This document shows, in pieces, positions 35,311-46,141 of a stretch of DNA of 64,000 nt. The position numbers and the translations under genes were made by a program. How positions within the stretch are numbered: position 1 is the first letter of the stretch; the number at the start of each line of letters is the position of its first letter. The DNA lies in the NCBI RefSeq assembly GCF_901000735.1, contig NC_081541.1:5201021-5265020 (forward strand), read 5' to 3'. Source of the DNA: Corylus avellana (taxonomy: Eukaryota > Streptophyta > Magnoliopsida > Fagales > Betulaceae). The notes below the pieces were generated by a model, which had not been told where the DNA came from, did not search any database, and saw only the letters and a program-made list of their open reading frames with translations.

Positions 35311-36888
35311 TTAAGTTACAGGGTCAGAGTCCGGCGGCGTCCAAACAGAAGCTGACAGCAAACGCCGCGATTTCCACCCCAAAGCAATCTTGTTATTCGC
35401 CAGCTCCTCCACCCTATACCCGTCATTGAACAGGCCCAACAAAAGCTTCGATTGACAATGGTTTGCAAAGCTTATGGGTACAGCCCTGAGCCCTCCCGCA
35501 GCCAACCACTCCCCCCAAGACCCACTCTCGTCCTCCCCAAGCCCACGGTAGATCCTGGCCAATGACCCGGCTATTCGGGGCCCGAAGAACACCCGCTCCA
35601 CTAAAGCCCTGGTCCGGCTCTGCATGGGCGACCCGGCTTCCAGCGAGTCGTACACCGCCGAGTAGTGGTGCAGGATGTCCACGAACCGGTCCAGGAACTC
35701 GCCGCCTTTGCCCACGTGGCCCATCTCCTCCTCCACCAGTGTCACAATCCTCGGGTTGAGGGTCTTGGCTCCGGATAAAAAGGAAGCCACGGACTCGGGT
35801 GCCCGGTGGTTGAAGTGTGGGAGGTGAAGCATACAATTGATCACAAGCGCCTCCCCTCTCACCTGCTTCAAACCCGACGGCCGAAACGTCTCGTCAGAGT
35901 CCAACCGACACTGGTGGAAAGAGAAGGGCTGACCGATCGACGCCGCAAACGCAGTCAATCTGCGGCCTGTCTCCTGGACGGTGGAGATCGATTTTCTTCC
36001 GCGGCCGGAACCACCGGCACGGGAGATGGCGGTGATTCGGAGATGTGGGGCCGGGGGGGCATCCTTGCGGGAGACGAGAGCTTGCATGAGGGAGGCCCAC
36101 TGGATGCCTTCCATGATGTCGTAATCGACGATGTGGACGCGGCGGTCGTTGGCGACGGCCTCGAGGATGGCTTGGTTGGCGGTGAAATGGCCGAACTTGA
36201 CGTAGGGTGACATGTCCTGCAGGAGCTGGAAAGCGTGCAGCACATCCGTTTGATTGTGGTGGTCGTCACGGTGGGAACCGCTGGTGATGAGGTGCTTGGT
36301 GTGGACACCGCCGGCGCTTTCTAGCAGCCACTGCAGGGCCTCCGTGAAATACGCCGCTAGTCTTTCCATGTTAGTTCCATCTGTGGGAGAGACCAATCCC
36401 TTGAGCCGAAACAATATCACTCGGGCCAGATCCCGGCTTTTGTTTGCCGGTTTAAGCGCCTCCGCCGCCGCCAACAGGAGGTGTACTAACCTCAGCCCGT
36501 TCCTGTCCACGCCGTTGGTTTGTTCTTCCACCGTCATCACCTCCACCTCGGTGGACTCGGAGAGAGACGACGACCCTTCTTCGACGGACGACGCTTCTTC
36601 CACCGACGACCCGTCTTCAACAGACCCGGTTGGAGCCAGGTTGTAGACAAGTCCTCCTGCATCGTCCATCATGGACTCGATGACGTCCAAGTCGTTTTGG
36701 CCTACAAGATGTTCCCAGTCCTCCACTGGAGGCCAGTCCGGCCAGTTACTAGAGCCCACTCCACTCACTTCATATTCCATGGCTGCCGTGCCAGTTGCGC
36801 CGGAGTTGTTGCCATAGCCTGAATAGTCGAACCCAAAAGTATGGTCCACGGCCATGGCCATAGCTATGGCGGAGCCGACTAAGCTCAT
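35311..36888 (-). CDS. NSP2: GRAS transcription factor, NSP2-like (525 aa, intact)
   Basis: Single-exon gene encoding 525 residues, the usual length for NODULATION SIGNALING PATHWAY 2. The N-terminal part holds the NSP2-type [20 protein letters not shown] block (about 52-71) and an acidic Ser/Glu-rich linker (about 90-120). The GRAS domain runs from about 130 to the end: leucine-rich repeat I (LRLVHLLLAAAEAL), VHIVDYD (251-257) with [15 protein letters not shown], leucine-rich repeat II, and a C-terminal SAW region ([13 protein letters not shown]). NSP2 acts in the nucleus with NSP1 in symbiotic signalling and in strigolactone synthesis. A miR171h-like site lies within codons about 156-163. 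The start codon follows a (CT)n leader by only a few bases. It is paired in tandem with the frameshifted copy at 30857-32297. Orthology to NSP2 rather than another SCL subgroup rests on the [18 protein letters not shown] block. Confidence 0.92.
   Translation of the reverse strand: MSLVGSAIAMAMAVDHTFGFDYSGYGNNSGATGTAAMEYEVSGVGSSNWPDWPPVEDWEHLVGQNDLDVIESMMDDAGGLVYNLAPTGSVEDGSSVEEASSVEEGSSSLSESTEVEVMTVEEQTNGVDRNGLRLVHLLLAAAEALKPANKSRDLARVILFRLKGLVSPTDGTNMERLAAYFTEALQWLLESAGGVHTKHLITSGSHRDDHHNQTDVLHAFQLLQDMSPYVKFGHFTANQAILEAVANDRRVHIVDYDIMEGIQWASLMQALVSRKDAPPAPHLRITAISRAGGSGRGRKSISTVQETGRRLTAFAASIGQPFSFHQCRLDSDETFRPSGLKQVRGEALVINCMLHLPHFNHRAPESVASFLSGAKTLNPRIVTLVEEEMGHVGKGGEFLDRFVDILHHYSAVYDSLEAGSPMQSRTRALVERVFFGPRIAGSLARIYRGLGEDESGSWGEWLAAGGLRAVPISFANHCQSKLLLGLFNDGYRVEELANNKIALGWKSRRLLSASVWTPPDSDPVT
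36402..36422 (-). promoter_or_regulatory. miR171h-like target site in the intact NSP2 gene
   Basis: The minus strand reads GAGTGATATTGTTTCGGCTC plus A. Compared with the remembered complement of miR171h it differs at one central and one terminal position. The location in the GRAS N-terminal coding region agrees with the known site in NSP2 genes. Confidence 0.75.

Positions 36889-36891
<3 letters not shown>

Positions 36892-36926
<35 letters not shown>
36892..36926 (-). repeat. (CT)n tract in the 5' leader of NSP2
   Basis: A GA run on the plus strand ending three bases before the start codon of the minus-strand gene. CT tracts in plant leaders can bind GAGA-binding (BPC) proteins and are length-variable; a regulatory role here is inferred. 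Confidence 0.8.
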
Positions 36927-36932
<6 letters not shown>

Positions 36933-37116
36933 TCAGAGATAGTGTCTCAGTTGGGCGTGTCGTGCGGGAGATAACTAGGTGTACTTTTAAGGCTGATCAA
37001 GAGACAGCGGATCGAGCTTCGCAAGTTGCTTACTTTTTGTGTTTTAAGGTTTTTTTTTTAACTGGCCCTCACCAGAGACTTGGATGATGAGCTGCCGATT
37101 CCAACGTTGCCTTTCC

Positions 37117-37126
37117 TTTTTATATA
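37117..37126 (-). promoter_or_regulatory. TATA box of the intact NSP2 gene
   Basis: TATATAAAAA on the minus strand, about 230 bases before the start codon, in GCGCTATATAAAAAGG. It matches the arrangement upstream of the paralogue. Confidence 0.6.
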
Positions 37127-37447
37127 GCGCGGGTGCTCCACCTTTCAATCACCTTTAATTAACAATTAATGCCTATAGAATTCCTCTGATGCCCTTACAA
37201 AGTGTCTCTTTTGCGTTTTCCACCTCTATATTTAATTTTATTTTTTTTAACTAGCTAGGGAGTAGGGTGCACAGTTGCTCTACCTGCATCCCTAACCACC
37301 TTCAAAGCATATATTTTACCTCGGAAATTATAGTTTAATTCTAGTTATTACTGCTGTTGCATCGGCAAGTTGGAGGTTAGGGGTTCAAATTTATTTTTAG
37401 TCTTTTTTTTTGCAATTCATTCCAAATCACAAGTCTGTATCGATTAG

Positions 37448-37932
37448 CGACAAAGATTAGAGTTCTGTTAACGCAACAAGTATGGTCGGTATATGAATCT
37501 ATTAAAGTAAGTGGTGATTTACTATGACTGGACAGTAAATTTGTCAATTCTATGCTTTTAATCATTTAAAATTAATATTGACCTTTTAATTTTATCATTT
37601 GTTTTTTTGGAAGAGGTAGATTCTTCCTATGGTTTTTCTAAATTATTAATATGTTACACGTTTCGTTCTAAATTAAAAGTTTGTAATCATGACAAAGATT
37701 AGAGTTCTGTTAAGCGACAAACATTGTCTGTATATGAATCTTATTTAAAATAAGCCATGATTTAGTACATAGATTTGTCAATTTTGTATGTGAAGTGCAC
37801 AAGTTCACTTATTGCCTTTCAAGTTATTGGTTTTAATAATTTAAAATTAATATCTACTGTTTGGTATCGTTCTTTATTTTTTTGGAAGAGATAGATTCTC
37901 CCTATGGCTTTTCTAAATTATTAATATATATG
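37448..37932. repeat. Two tandem diverged units of about 240 bp
   Basis: Both units start with GACAAAGATTAGAGTTCTGT (about 37448 and 37690) and share ATATGAATCT, TTTGTCAATT, TTTAAAATTAATAT and CCTATGG...TTTCTAAATTATTAATAT in the same order. Confidence 0.7.
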
Positions 37933-38377
37933 TTGAAGTTAAGAAATAGATTCTAAATTGAAAGTACCTTATAATTACTAACATGATCTTTTGCATGTGT
38001 ACATGTGTATATATATGAATGTAGGTGTGTGAGTGATATATAAACAATCTTCCATTGTATTGGCCAATATAAATCGGTATCATTATGTTTTTTAGAATAT
38101 CTTCAATTAGCTAGGTCACGGTGTAAACTGAGGCTCTCTTAAAACTTCTCTTAGAAATTATGGTGGGTTCAGGGTTTGCCCAATTAGAAATATGTAATTT
38201 TAGAGTTCTAGAAAAACAATGACTATATATATATATATATACTTTTGAACAAACTTTGAGAGACACTCACAGCCTTAATCATTTTTTTTAAAAAAAAACT
38301 GTCCCACACCGGCCGTAAACCCTTAGATCGGATTCAGTCACTATACGGAGTCTTCAAAAGCTCGTTTGACTGTTCTG

Positions 38378-38650
38378 AGATGATGGCCACGTCAGTAGCT
38401 CCGCCATTGGAGAATGGCGGTCCCCACCGGCTAACCGCGGCGTCTTCCCCCGTCATAAACCACTACGTTCGCTTTCTTTCAGTTTTCATGGCGCTAGGAA
38501 TGTTTTACTATTGTACGGGTTGGACTACGTCAAGGGCCTCCACCACGCATGGAAATATTTTAGGTCAAAAGCAATTGATTGGCTGGAGAGAAATTACCAT
38601 TTGATCAATGGCCGGGTGCCTACTGGGAGAACTGCTGGGAATATTTTATT
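38378..38650 (+). pseudogene. Small coding-like remnant, unidentified
   Basis: A GC-richer patch opens with MMATSVAPPLENGGPHRL and a hydrophobic FLSVFMALGMFYYC, reading 74 codons. Near 38520 a second frame becomes more protein-like (LDYVKGLHHAWKYF, then KAIDWLERNYHL), which suggests a frameshift. I do not recognise the family; the start looks like an N-terminus with a membrane segment. It may be a gene fragment. Confidence 0.3.
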
Positions 38651-39619
38651 AAAAAAAAAATGAAAATTAATTAATTAATTATTGGCTGTTAATTGAATGA
38701 TGAGTCTCTGCATATTCGAAGGGTTTGTTTCGATTTTTTGTGCCAGGCCCAGGCGTGTCGAAAGCTGGTGACTTTGAGTCAATTGCCTTTTGGCCAAGGT
38801 CGACCGTACATATATCAGAATATATAAATAAGAAATAATATATATTCATCCTTTTGGTAGGGTTGCATTTTCATGTTAAGGCACAACTTGTTTCACAGTT
38901 GTACGCATAAAATATTATTCAACAACATAGAAAATTGAATTGGTAGAGAAGGAATACAAAAATAGAGTGGAATAACATAAATAAATTATTTAATTTGGTT
39001 AACACCAATGAGTTAGGAATAAAAGATGTGGAGTTAGAATATTTTTTATCGTATTTTGATGAAGTAGATCATGACAGTATATAACGGTATAACAATTAAT
39101 GTAGGTATTATCATGTTGTTACATGTAGTTAATTAAGGTTGTGTTTTCTCATAAAGGTGCAATTTGTATTCTTATACAAACAGATATCATAGAGATCGAG
39201 TGGATTGCCAGATTGAGATTATTTAACTTGGTTGAATCCGATGAGTGAGGAATAAAAGAAGTAAAATTAAAATATTTTTATCGTACTTAACTGTTGTATA
39301 AAAAATGTATTATCATTTTAGGTAATAGTTAAGCTTGTGTTTTCTCATAAAGCTACAATTTCTATTCACATGCATATGGGTAAGGAAGACATGAGAAATT
39401 ATTCAAGAACACAGAAAATTAAAATAAATAGATCGATGATGATCAGTTAAATCATGAGTGGAAGAAAACAAGTTACAATACAATATTGATAAATACTATA
39501 AATCACATTTTTATTTTACAATTATCTCATAATGTTGAAGTGGTATTTCCAACAAACCCTTATTTATTTATTTATTTTTAAACATGGATTGATCTAAGAG
39601 TTGATTCAATTCGGACTAT

Positions 39620-40080
39620 TACGTGTTAGGAAATTAATCTTATTTTTCAATACTCGTGAGATGCAAAAAATAAGAACGACACAAAATAACAAAGATTAGG
39701 CAATCAGATACAATACCAAGATTTAAGTGGTTCGGCTTAACAAGCCTATATCTATTGGCGGATAAAATTCACTATAAAAAAATGGATAAAAAATCATTTA
39801 GATCCCAAAACACCAATATACTCAAATCTCACTATCACACAAGAGAGATTATTCTCAAAATATAATACAAAAGATAGATGTACAAACTCTTTATTTTGCT
39901 GAAAGAGATGACACTCTGCAACACATTTTTCTTATCATCACTTGCTTTTGGCTCCTCCAAAAACACCAAGAAGAAAACCTTGTGCGACACTCCTCCTTTT
40001 GTTCTTACTCACCTTTTGATCTTTCTCTCACGTTTGTCCACAACACCCTTAAAAACTCAAGCGCTGCTCCTTTATATAAG
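39620..40080. mobile_element. Copia LTR-like insertion in the tandem array
   Basis: Contains CAAGATTTAAGTGGTTCGGC and AACAAGCCTATATCTATTGG, typical of plant Copia LTRs, and a TATA motif (TTTATATAAG) near 40071. I could not define both ends or the target duplication. A second copy lies at about 46234-46692 in the duplicated segment. Confidence 0.4.
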
Positions 40081-40924
40081 AGCACTAAGTCTGCTATAAT
40101 AGTATAAGAAATATCATCATTTTAGGTAAGGTAAGGTTGCGTTTTCTCATAAAGGTACAATTTGTATTCTCATATAGGTAATAAATATTAAAGATGAGAG
40201 AAATTATTCAAGAATATATAAAAAATATAAATAATAAATAAATTTTTTAAAAAAAAAAGAAAAAAAAAAGGAAATGGTAGAGAATTAACGAATAGAAAAA
40301 GAGAGTGGAATATAATTAATTAAGAACGACAATATTATTTAATGTGGTTGAAACCAATGAGTGAGGATTAATAAAAGAAATGAGACTATAATATTTTAAT
40401 CATCTTTTGATGGAGTCACGATCGCCCAACAGTATAATAAATATCATCATTTTAGGTAAGGTTGTGTTTTCACATAAAGTTACTGTTTGTAATCTTATTA
40501 ATTAGGCAGTAATTAAAGATGTGATAAATTATTCAAGAACATGGAAAATTAAAATAATATAGGATGAGTGGAATAACACAATGAAATTGTTTAATTTGGT
40601 AATTGGAACGAGTTAGTTAGGAATAAAAAGAAGTGAGATTACAATATTTTTCTTCTTCTTTATTAATTAGATCGATGGAATCATCACGACCGCGTAACAG
40701 TAGAAGAAATATGATCATTTTAGGTAATATTGTGTTTTCTGGTAAAGGTTCAATTTGTATTCTCATCAACTTGTATTGCCATAGAGATAGATAATTAATG
40801 AGGATGTGTTGGAAATTATTCAAACAACATAGAAAAGAGGATGATGATGAGTTGAAAAAGAGAGTGGGAAAACATAATGACATTGTTTAATTAATTTGGT
40901 TAGAACGAATGAGACTAGAATAGT

Positions 40925-41222
40925 TTATTTATGCCTCGTTTGGTTCGCGGAATAGACCCCTATAAAGAAATAGCTAATTCTACGTACCGTATAGCTATTC
41001 ATTTGTTTGGTTACACACTATTCATGTGAATAGTTTATTCTCATGGGACTACTAATTTCATACACACAAGATCAAAAATACCCATATAATTTTTTTTCTT
41101 TCTAATTTTAAACTTAATTTTTTTTAAAAAAAATAAAATAAAAAAAAATAAAGTGGGTGGCTTGACCACCATTGGGGTGGTCAGCCACCCATAGAAGAGG
41201 TCGGGGGTGGTTACACTGTGCA
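40925..41222. mobile_element. MITE-like insertion in the tandem array
   Basis: Begins GCCTCGTTTGGTTCGCGGAA, a start shared by many plant MITEs, and includes GCTATTCATTTGTTTGGTTA and a GC-rich GGTGGTCAGCCACC palindrome. The ends are not resolved. The second copy is at about 47550-47855. Confidence 0.4.
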
Positions 41223-42073
41223 GTAATATGAAAAATATCATAATTTTAGGTAAGATTATGTTTTCTCATAAAGGTACAATTTGTATTCTCATATAGGTAA
41301 TGAAGATGAGAGAAATTATTCAAAAACTAGGGAAAAGAAGGCTTTAGCCCTCTAAACTACACTTGTTAAAAAAGTCTTCGTCAAAAGTTAAAATGGGTGA
41401 AAATATGGTCTTGTGCATTGCATGTGATCACTTTGATGAAATTCTTTTTAAAATAATTTATCAAACAACTTTAATGTAAATAGAAAAAAGAAGAAAAAAA
41501 GTGCAGCCTCTTTGTTCCTTTATGATCAAGTTTCTTTGTTCCTTTATGATCAAGTTCCTCCATAGAAGGTTAATACATATAGTTAAATCATCACTTATTA
41601 TAAAAGTTTAAGCTGACAGGAATAAATAAATTTAATTATTTAATTAAATATTTTAACACTCTCTCTCATATGTGGATTCAAACTCTCCTTCAATAAGTGA
41701 GACCAAACACATGAAATATTTAATTTAAATAGAGAATAAATAGACGAAATCAAGGTTTGACCTCTTGCTTTGATAGCATTAACATGTTATTTGATTTTAG
41801 GTGTTTTATTCTTATTGTTGTGCAGTGCTAGTCTCAAAGAGATAAGTTATGGCAGTGTTGGAAGGATGATGTTGATGTGAAGGTATAATTTGAAGTGAGT
41901 GAAAGGGCATGGTAGTAAAGCCTATGGGTGTACTTTTGTAATGTCAATTTGTTGGAAACTTTTGTTTTACTGTCATTCTGCAACTTCCAATTAATATAGT
42001 AATAGTTCAAGTCTTCTATTTTGTACTATCATTGTTGTAATGTGATGTTGCAACTAATAATCTATATTAGTTG

Positions 42074-42545
42074 TCGTTAGGGGCGAGTGTCGGTTTGGTC
42101 GGTGTCAGTAGAAGTATTTTCACCTACCAAACCGTAGAAGTCAGTTAAGTTGATTAATTAACCGACTTCATAACAATAAGGAATAATTTTGACATTTGTT
42201 AGTCGGTTAATAAGTGGTCGGTTAATTGGCGGTTACAAGTTATTATGCTAAGATTTATCAACGTCCTTATAACTACATAATCAATAAACATATGCTTTAT
42301 AAATGAAAAGAAAAAGTAAATCTATGAAGCATGGACCAAAAAGATAGACAACCACAAATCAATTAGACAAAACAATAAAGAAATCTAATAGATAAAATTT
42401 AAATTCCACTTGAAAAATCGTTTAAGTCGGTTAATTGACGAAAACAAATTTATACCGCCTACTGTACCGAACCAATGTTGAAACAATATTTTAATTCTGC
42501 CTACCGACCGCCGGAAGTCAGATGTCGGTTGGTTACGGTTCTCTT
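42074..42545. mobile_element. hAT-like fragment rich in CGGTTAA motifs
   Basis: Starts TAGGGGCGAGTGTCGGTTTG, close to the TAGGGGTGGGCA-type hAT terminus, and carries many GTCGGTTAA/TTAACCGAC motifs. The far end and target duplication are unclear. Repeated at 48693-49164. Confidence 0.45.
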
Positions 42546-44186
42546 TCTAAGAGTGCATCCTCCACTACCTATGACTACTTTCATAGTAAAGTTGTATTCT
42601 TAACCTTCACAATCATAGAAATCAAAGCCTACCCCTACCATTAATGCTAGTGTGAGTAGTCCTATTTTGTTTTGTCTGACCATTTATAAATGGTATCATA
42701 GGTTATCAAAAAAAAAAAATGGTATCATAGGGCTCCAGCTAGCTGTGGGTTGTTTTTCTTTTCAATCACAAGTGGATGTTATAAAGAAAAGTGCAAGTAC
42801 AAGAAAGGGTACACTAGGAATGAGTGGATTAATTTTAATGCAATTGGAAGCTTGGACTAGAAAATGACCCAAAATGGATTATGTGTAGTCACTAAGAATG
42901 GTGTTTCTTAGTGATCAATCGGTATATATTATAGAGAGATCGTGCAAGTACAAGAAAGGGTACTCTATTAATGAGTGGATTAATTTCAACGCAATTGGAA
43001 GCTTGGACTAGAAAATGACCCAAAATGGATTATGTGTAGTCACTAATCATGGTGTTTCTTAGTGATCAATCGATATATATATTATAGAGAGATCTTAAGA
43101 ATCTACTTTACAAGTCTTAAAAAAAAAAATTAAAAAAAAAAATCCATCACCTTTTCCACCCATGGCCACTAAGATCCTTAAACAATATAATTAACTCACG
43201 AAGTAGCTTGTGTGTGTGTTGTATAACTCTGGTCTAGACCTAATCACATATTATCTAGTTATGAAATTTTGTATGGCCGGTACAAAAAATCAACTCCTTT
43301 CTCCATAAACAACCAATTTCCTGACTTGATTCACACTCTTAACGAGCTAAACAACATTTAATCGAAATGTAAACTTAATTAACAATCATGAAATTGAGAC
43401 TAGGGCTTCAGATTATGCCTCTTGGTAATGTAGATTCCTCCTCCTTAGTCTCGAGGAACCATAAAAATAGCCATGTTATATATATATATACACTTTCAGA
43501 CTTCCATCAACCAGGCATGGACCGGTTTCAGGAGCCTCTGATTGACATAGTTACCCCAATAAGACGGTTGCCCAGTTTGTCTCTAGATGGCGAAATGAAG
43601 CTATACATATTTTAGTGACACGTGTCACAATATTATTAATGTTGGTGTGACATATTAACAGTTAATTTCTATCAACATTTTTAACGTAGAAACATATTTG
43701 TGTTTTTTGCCTATCTCCATAAAACTGTTCGTACAACCGCAAATCATATAGACCAATTTCACAATTTTTTCTTGTTTTTATTTGGTATAATTGCTATGTA
43801 TACTTAGATATTTATCAATTTTTTTTTTTTTGTTTTTACCATGCCATGATCAAAGTAGCTAGATATTGACCCAAAGCGCTCTTGTTTTCCATTATTAAGG
43901 AAAAGAAAAGAAATGGAAATTAAATTATAAATCACTACATTACTAAGGAGTAGCTCCCTTAATTAATTTATTCTAATATTTACTTTTTTTTTAGTTGTTC
44001 CAGACATGCATTTACACTAGAGAACAATAAAGTAAGGGAAAGTCAAGAAAACACTTCAAAAAAAAAATCCTCCAAGTTCTTTATTTTTATTTTATTTTTT
44101 TTTCATTTTCTCATCATGCTTCTTGATTATCTAAATTACAGTTGAATGTGTGATTAATTACTCTATAAAATTCTTCAAATTTGAAT

Positions 44187-44286
44187 NNNNNNNNNNNNNN
44201 NNNNNNNNNNNNNNNNNNNNNNNNNNNNNNNNNNNNNNNNNNNNNNNNNNNNNNNNNNNNNNNNNNNNNNNNNNNNNNNNNNNNNN
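44187..44286. other. Assembly gap (100 N)
   Basis: Exactly 100 N, a conventional placeholder for a gap of unknown size. Confidence 1.
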
Positions 44287-46041
44287 GATCGTCGTGGGGA
44301 GTTGTAAATTAAATTACCTTATTTTGTTTGCTTGGAATGACGCATGAGGCAAGCAAAGATTTGTACCAAAAATAGAGAAATGGTCAACAAACTTACAAAT
44401 GCATGGATAGACATTGAGAGACTTAACCCAAATGCCTATATTTCTCAAAAATAAATAAATACATACAATCCCATACTCTTCGCATATATTTACAGAGTAT
44501 TGATACACAGCATATGGCATGCACACATGCTGTGCATGCCTGTGCAAAATTTTTTTTTAATTAAAAAAAAAAAATTTGCATACAGCGTGCGCTCTTTTAC
44601 TTCACCCATATTTACAACTTATCATTAAATTAATATATGATTATAAATCTTCCACCCAACTATTGCTATATCCAAGAATTGAAAATCATAGTCTTCACGT
44701 GAATATGTTTGTGTGCTGCCGTGTCTACAGTTACATTGGTGCAACCTTGATCCCTTTTTAACTCTGTTTTTTGTTTTACAGTTCAGTTGGGCTCCTTTGG
44801 ATAAAAATAAATAAATAAATAAAAAGCTTCAAATGGGCTGATCGAGCCCGCACACGTGAGCTTTCTCTACCGTTTGGGCCTCATTGAACAATTCATTCAC
44901 AGGGGTTGGCCCACCGCTGGATGGCTGGAAAATGCCTGGACCCCTTAAATTTGCTGGACCAATTCCCAGCGAGATGGACTATGGGCTTGGTTCCGGCTTG
45001 GGCTGCGTCTCTCTTTGTGGTCCATTGGACCCCAAAACTCATAATATGGATCATGATAAAAAAAAAAAAAAAAAAAAGGCTGGTCCATCAATCCTCTATG
45101 ATATTGATCATCGGTCCAATAAAATATATGCTGAGTCATCGTCTCTTCATGATATGCACCATCCGTCCCATAAGAGAGATGCTTTTTTTCATTTTACCCA
45201 CCATCTCTTGTCTCTTCACTATTTTTATTTTTATTTTTTTAATTAAGATGATAAGGTGAAGAGATAGTGGGTAGAATGCATTGTAGCATTCCAGGTCCAA
45301 TGAAGTATAGGATAAGTGAAGATCTTATAACCATTTTTGTCGACATTTTGCCTCCTCCAACGCACAAGATCACACCACGTGTACTGAGAACAAAAAACAA
45401 CCCAAAACGCTCGTTACTTTTTATTTTTTTCACCAACTATTACATCTTTTTGCCTTTTTTCTTTTCTTGGAATTATTAGGTTTTTGCTGCTCCAATCCAT
45501 GCCAATATACATAATCAAAATCCTCGTTGACCACCCAATCAGCCCATCCTACGGTCAATATTCAATATTGAATGCCTGGTGGCATGAACCACGCGTACGA
45601 GGTTTGCCCCACAACAAAGTAGTCGATTTGAACTCAAAGATGATTAGTGCTTAGTGGTGTCTATGCTCTTTGAAGTTAGTTCGCTATAAAACCCTAAAGA
45701 AGATCCGACTGTATCTGCCATGCAGGTCCAATGCACCTGGACATGCCCTGGAATTCGGTTCAGGCAATCCACAGTGCTCTACTTTTCAAAGCATTTGCGT
45801 AGTCTCCACGTCGATAGTGTTCGGAGAGGAAGAGAAAGGGGGAGCAGTGGTTACCCATCTTTTGTGGCCACCATGTCTGCCGTTTCGACAGAGAAAGATG
45901 CCGTTTCGACTCATAACGGATCGACCCAGAAGACCCCTCAGCCTTTGCAGGTATTACCCAATTTGATTTCTTCTATATTTTGTGTTTGATTTTGTGGGTC
46001 TGATTTTAGATGAAATGGGTTTTCCTCCTCTTTGCCATTTC
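44287..46041 (-). repeat. Inverted near-copy of 23201-26029 (between gaps)
   Basis: Reverse complement of the aminotransferase exon 1 and upstream region. It includes a full copy of exon 1 (45720-45950 on the plus strand) with identical protein sequence, the TATA and telo-box, and the upstream flank. It lacks the 1.1-kb retroelement found at 24533-25647 and has other small indels and substitutions. It is bounded on both sides by 100-N gaps, so it is an isolated small contig. Confidence 0.92.
45720..45950 (+). pseudogene. Orphan copy of aminotransferase exon 1
   Basis: Encodes the same 77 residues as exon 1 at 23292-23522, ending at the same CTTTGCAG/GTATTACC donor. No exon 2 follows in this orientation. 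It is probably an allele of the real exon placed here by the assembler rather than a second gene. Confidence 0.8.
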
Positions 46042-46141
46042 NNNNNNNNNNNNNNNNNNNNNNNNNNNNNNNNNNNNNNNNNNNNNNNNNNNNNNNNNNN
46101 NNNNNNNNNNNNNNNNNNNNNNNNNNNNNNNNNNNNNNNNN
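46042..46141. other. Assembly gap (100 N)
   Basis: Second run of exactly 100 N. Confidence 1.

Larger units (their letters stand above)
38865..41340. repeat. Tandem array of diverged 200-325 bp repeats
   Basis: The anchor GTTTTCTCATAAAGGTACAA, in variant forms, recurs at about 38865, 39141, 39337, 40139, 40464, 40732 and 41259. Each is followed by a block with AAATTATTCAAGAACA and GAGTGGAATAACA. Two spacings are larger because of the inserts at about 39528-40085 and 40925-41222. The later units reappear in the duplicated segment from 46142. Confidence 0.7.
39528..44186 (+). repeat. 4.66-kb segment, copy A (ends at an assembly gap)
   Basis: Direct near-copy of 46142-50805. The proximal part shows scattered substitutions and small indels (several per cent near 41.0-41.75 kb), while from about 41.75 kb to the gap I see no differences. 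It stops exactly at the N run. No gene lies inside. Confidence 0.9.

Noticed and set aside
31735..36646. Several long plus-strand frames over the NSP2 genes
   Set aside because: Antisense shadows of GC-rich GRAS coding sequence, repeated in both paralogues for that reason.
42652..42867. 71-codon frame repeated identically at 49271-49486
   Set aside because: Identity follows from the 4.66-kb segment being duplicated. It crosses a poly(A) stretch and lacks protein character.
44884..45259. Open frames of about 120 codons between the gaps, with counterparts at 23997-24360
   Set aside because: Low-complexity frames in the duplicated upstream region of the aminotransferase; no domain and no codon conservation visible.
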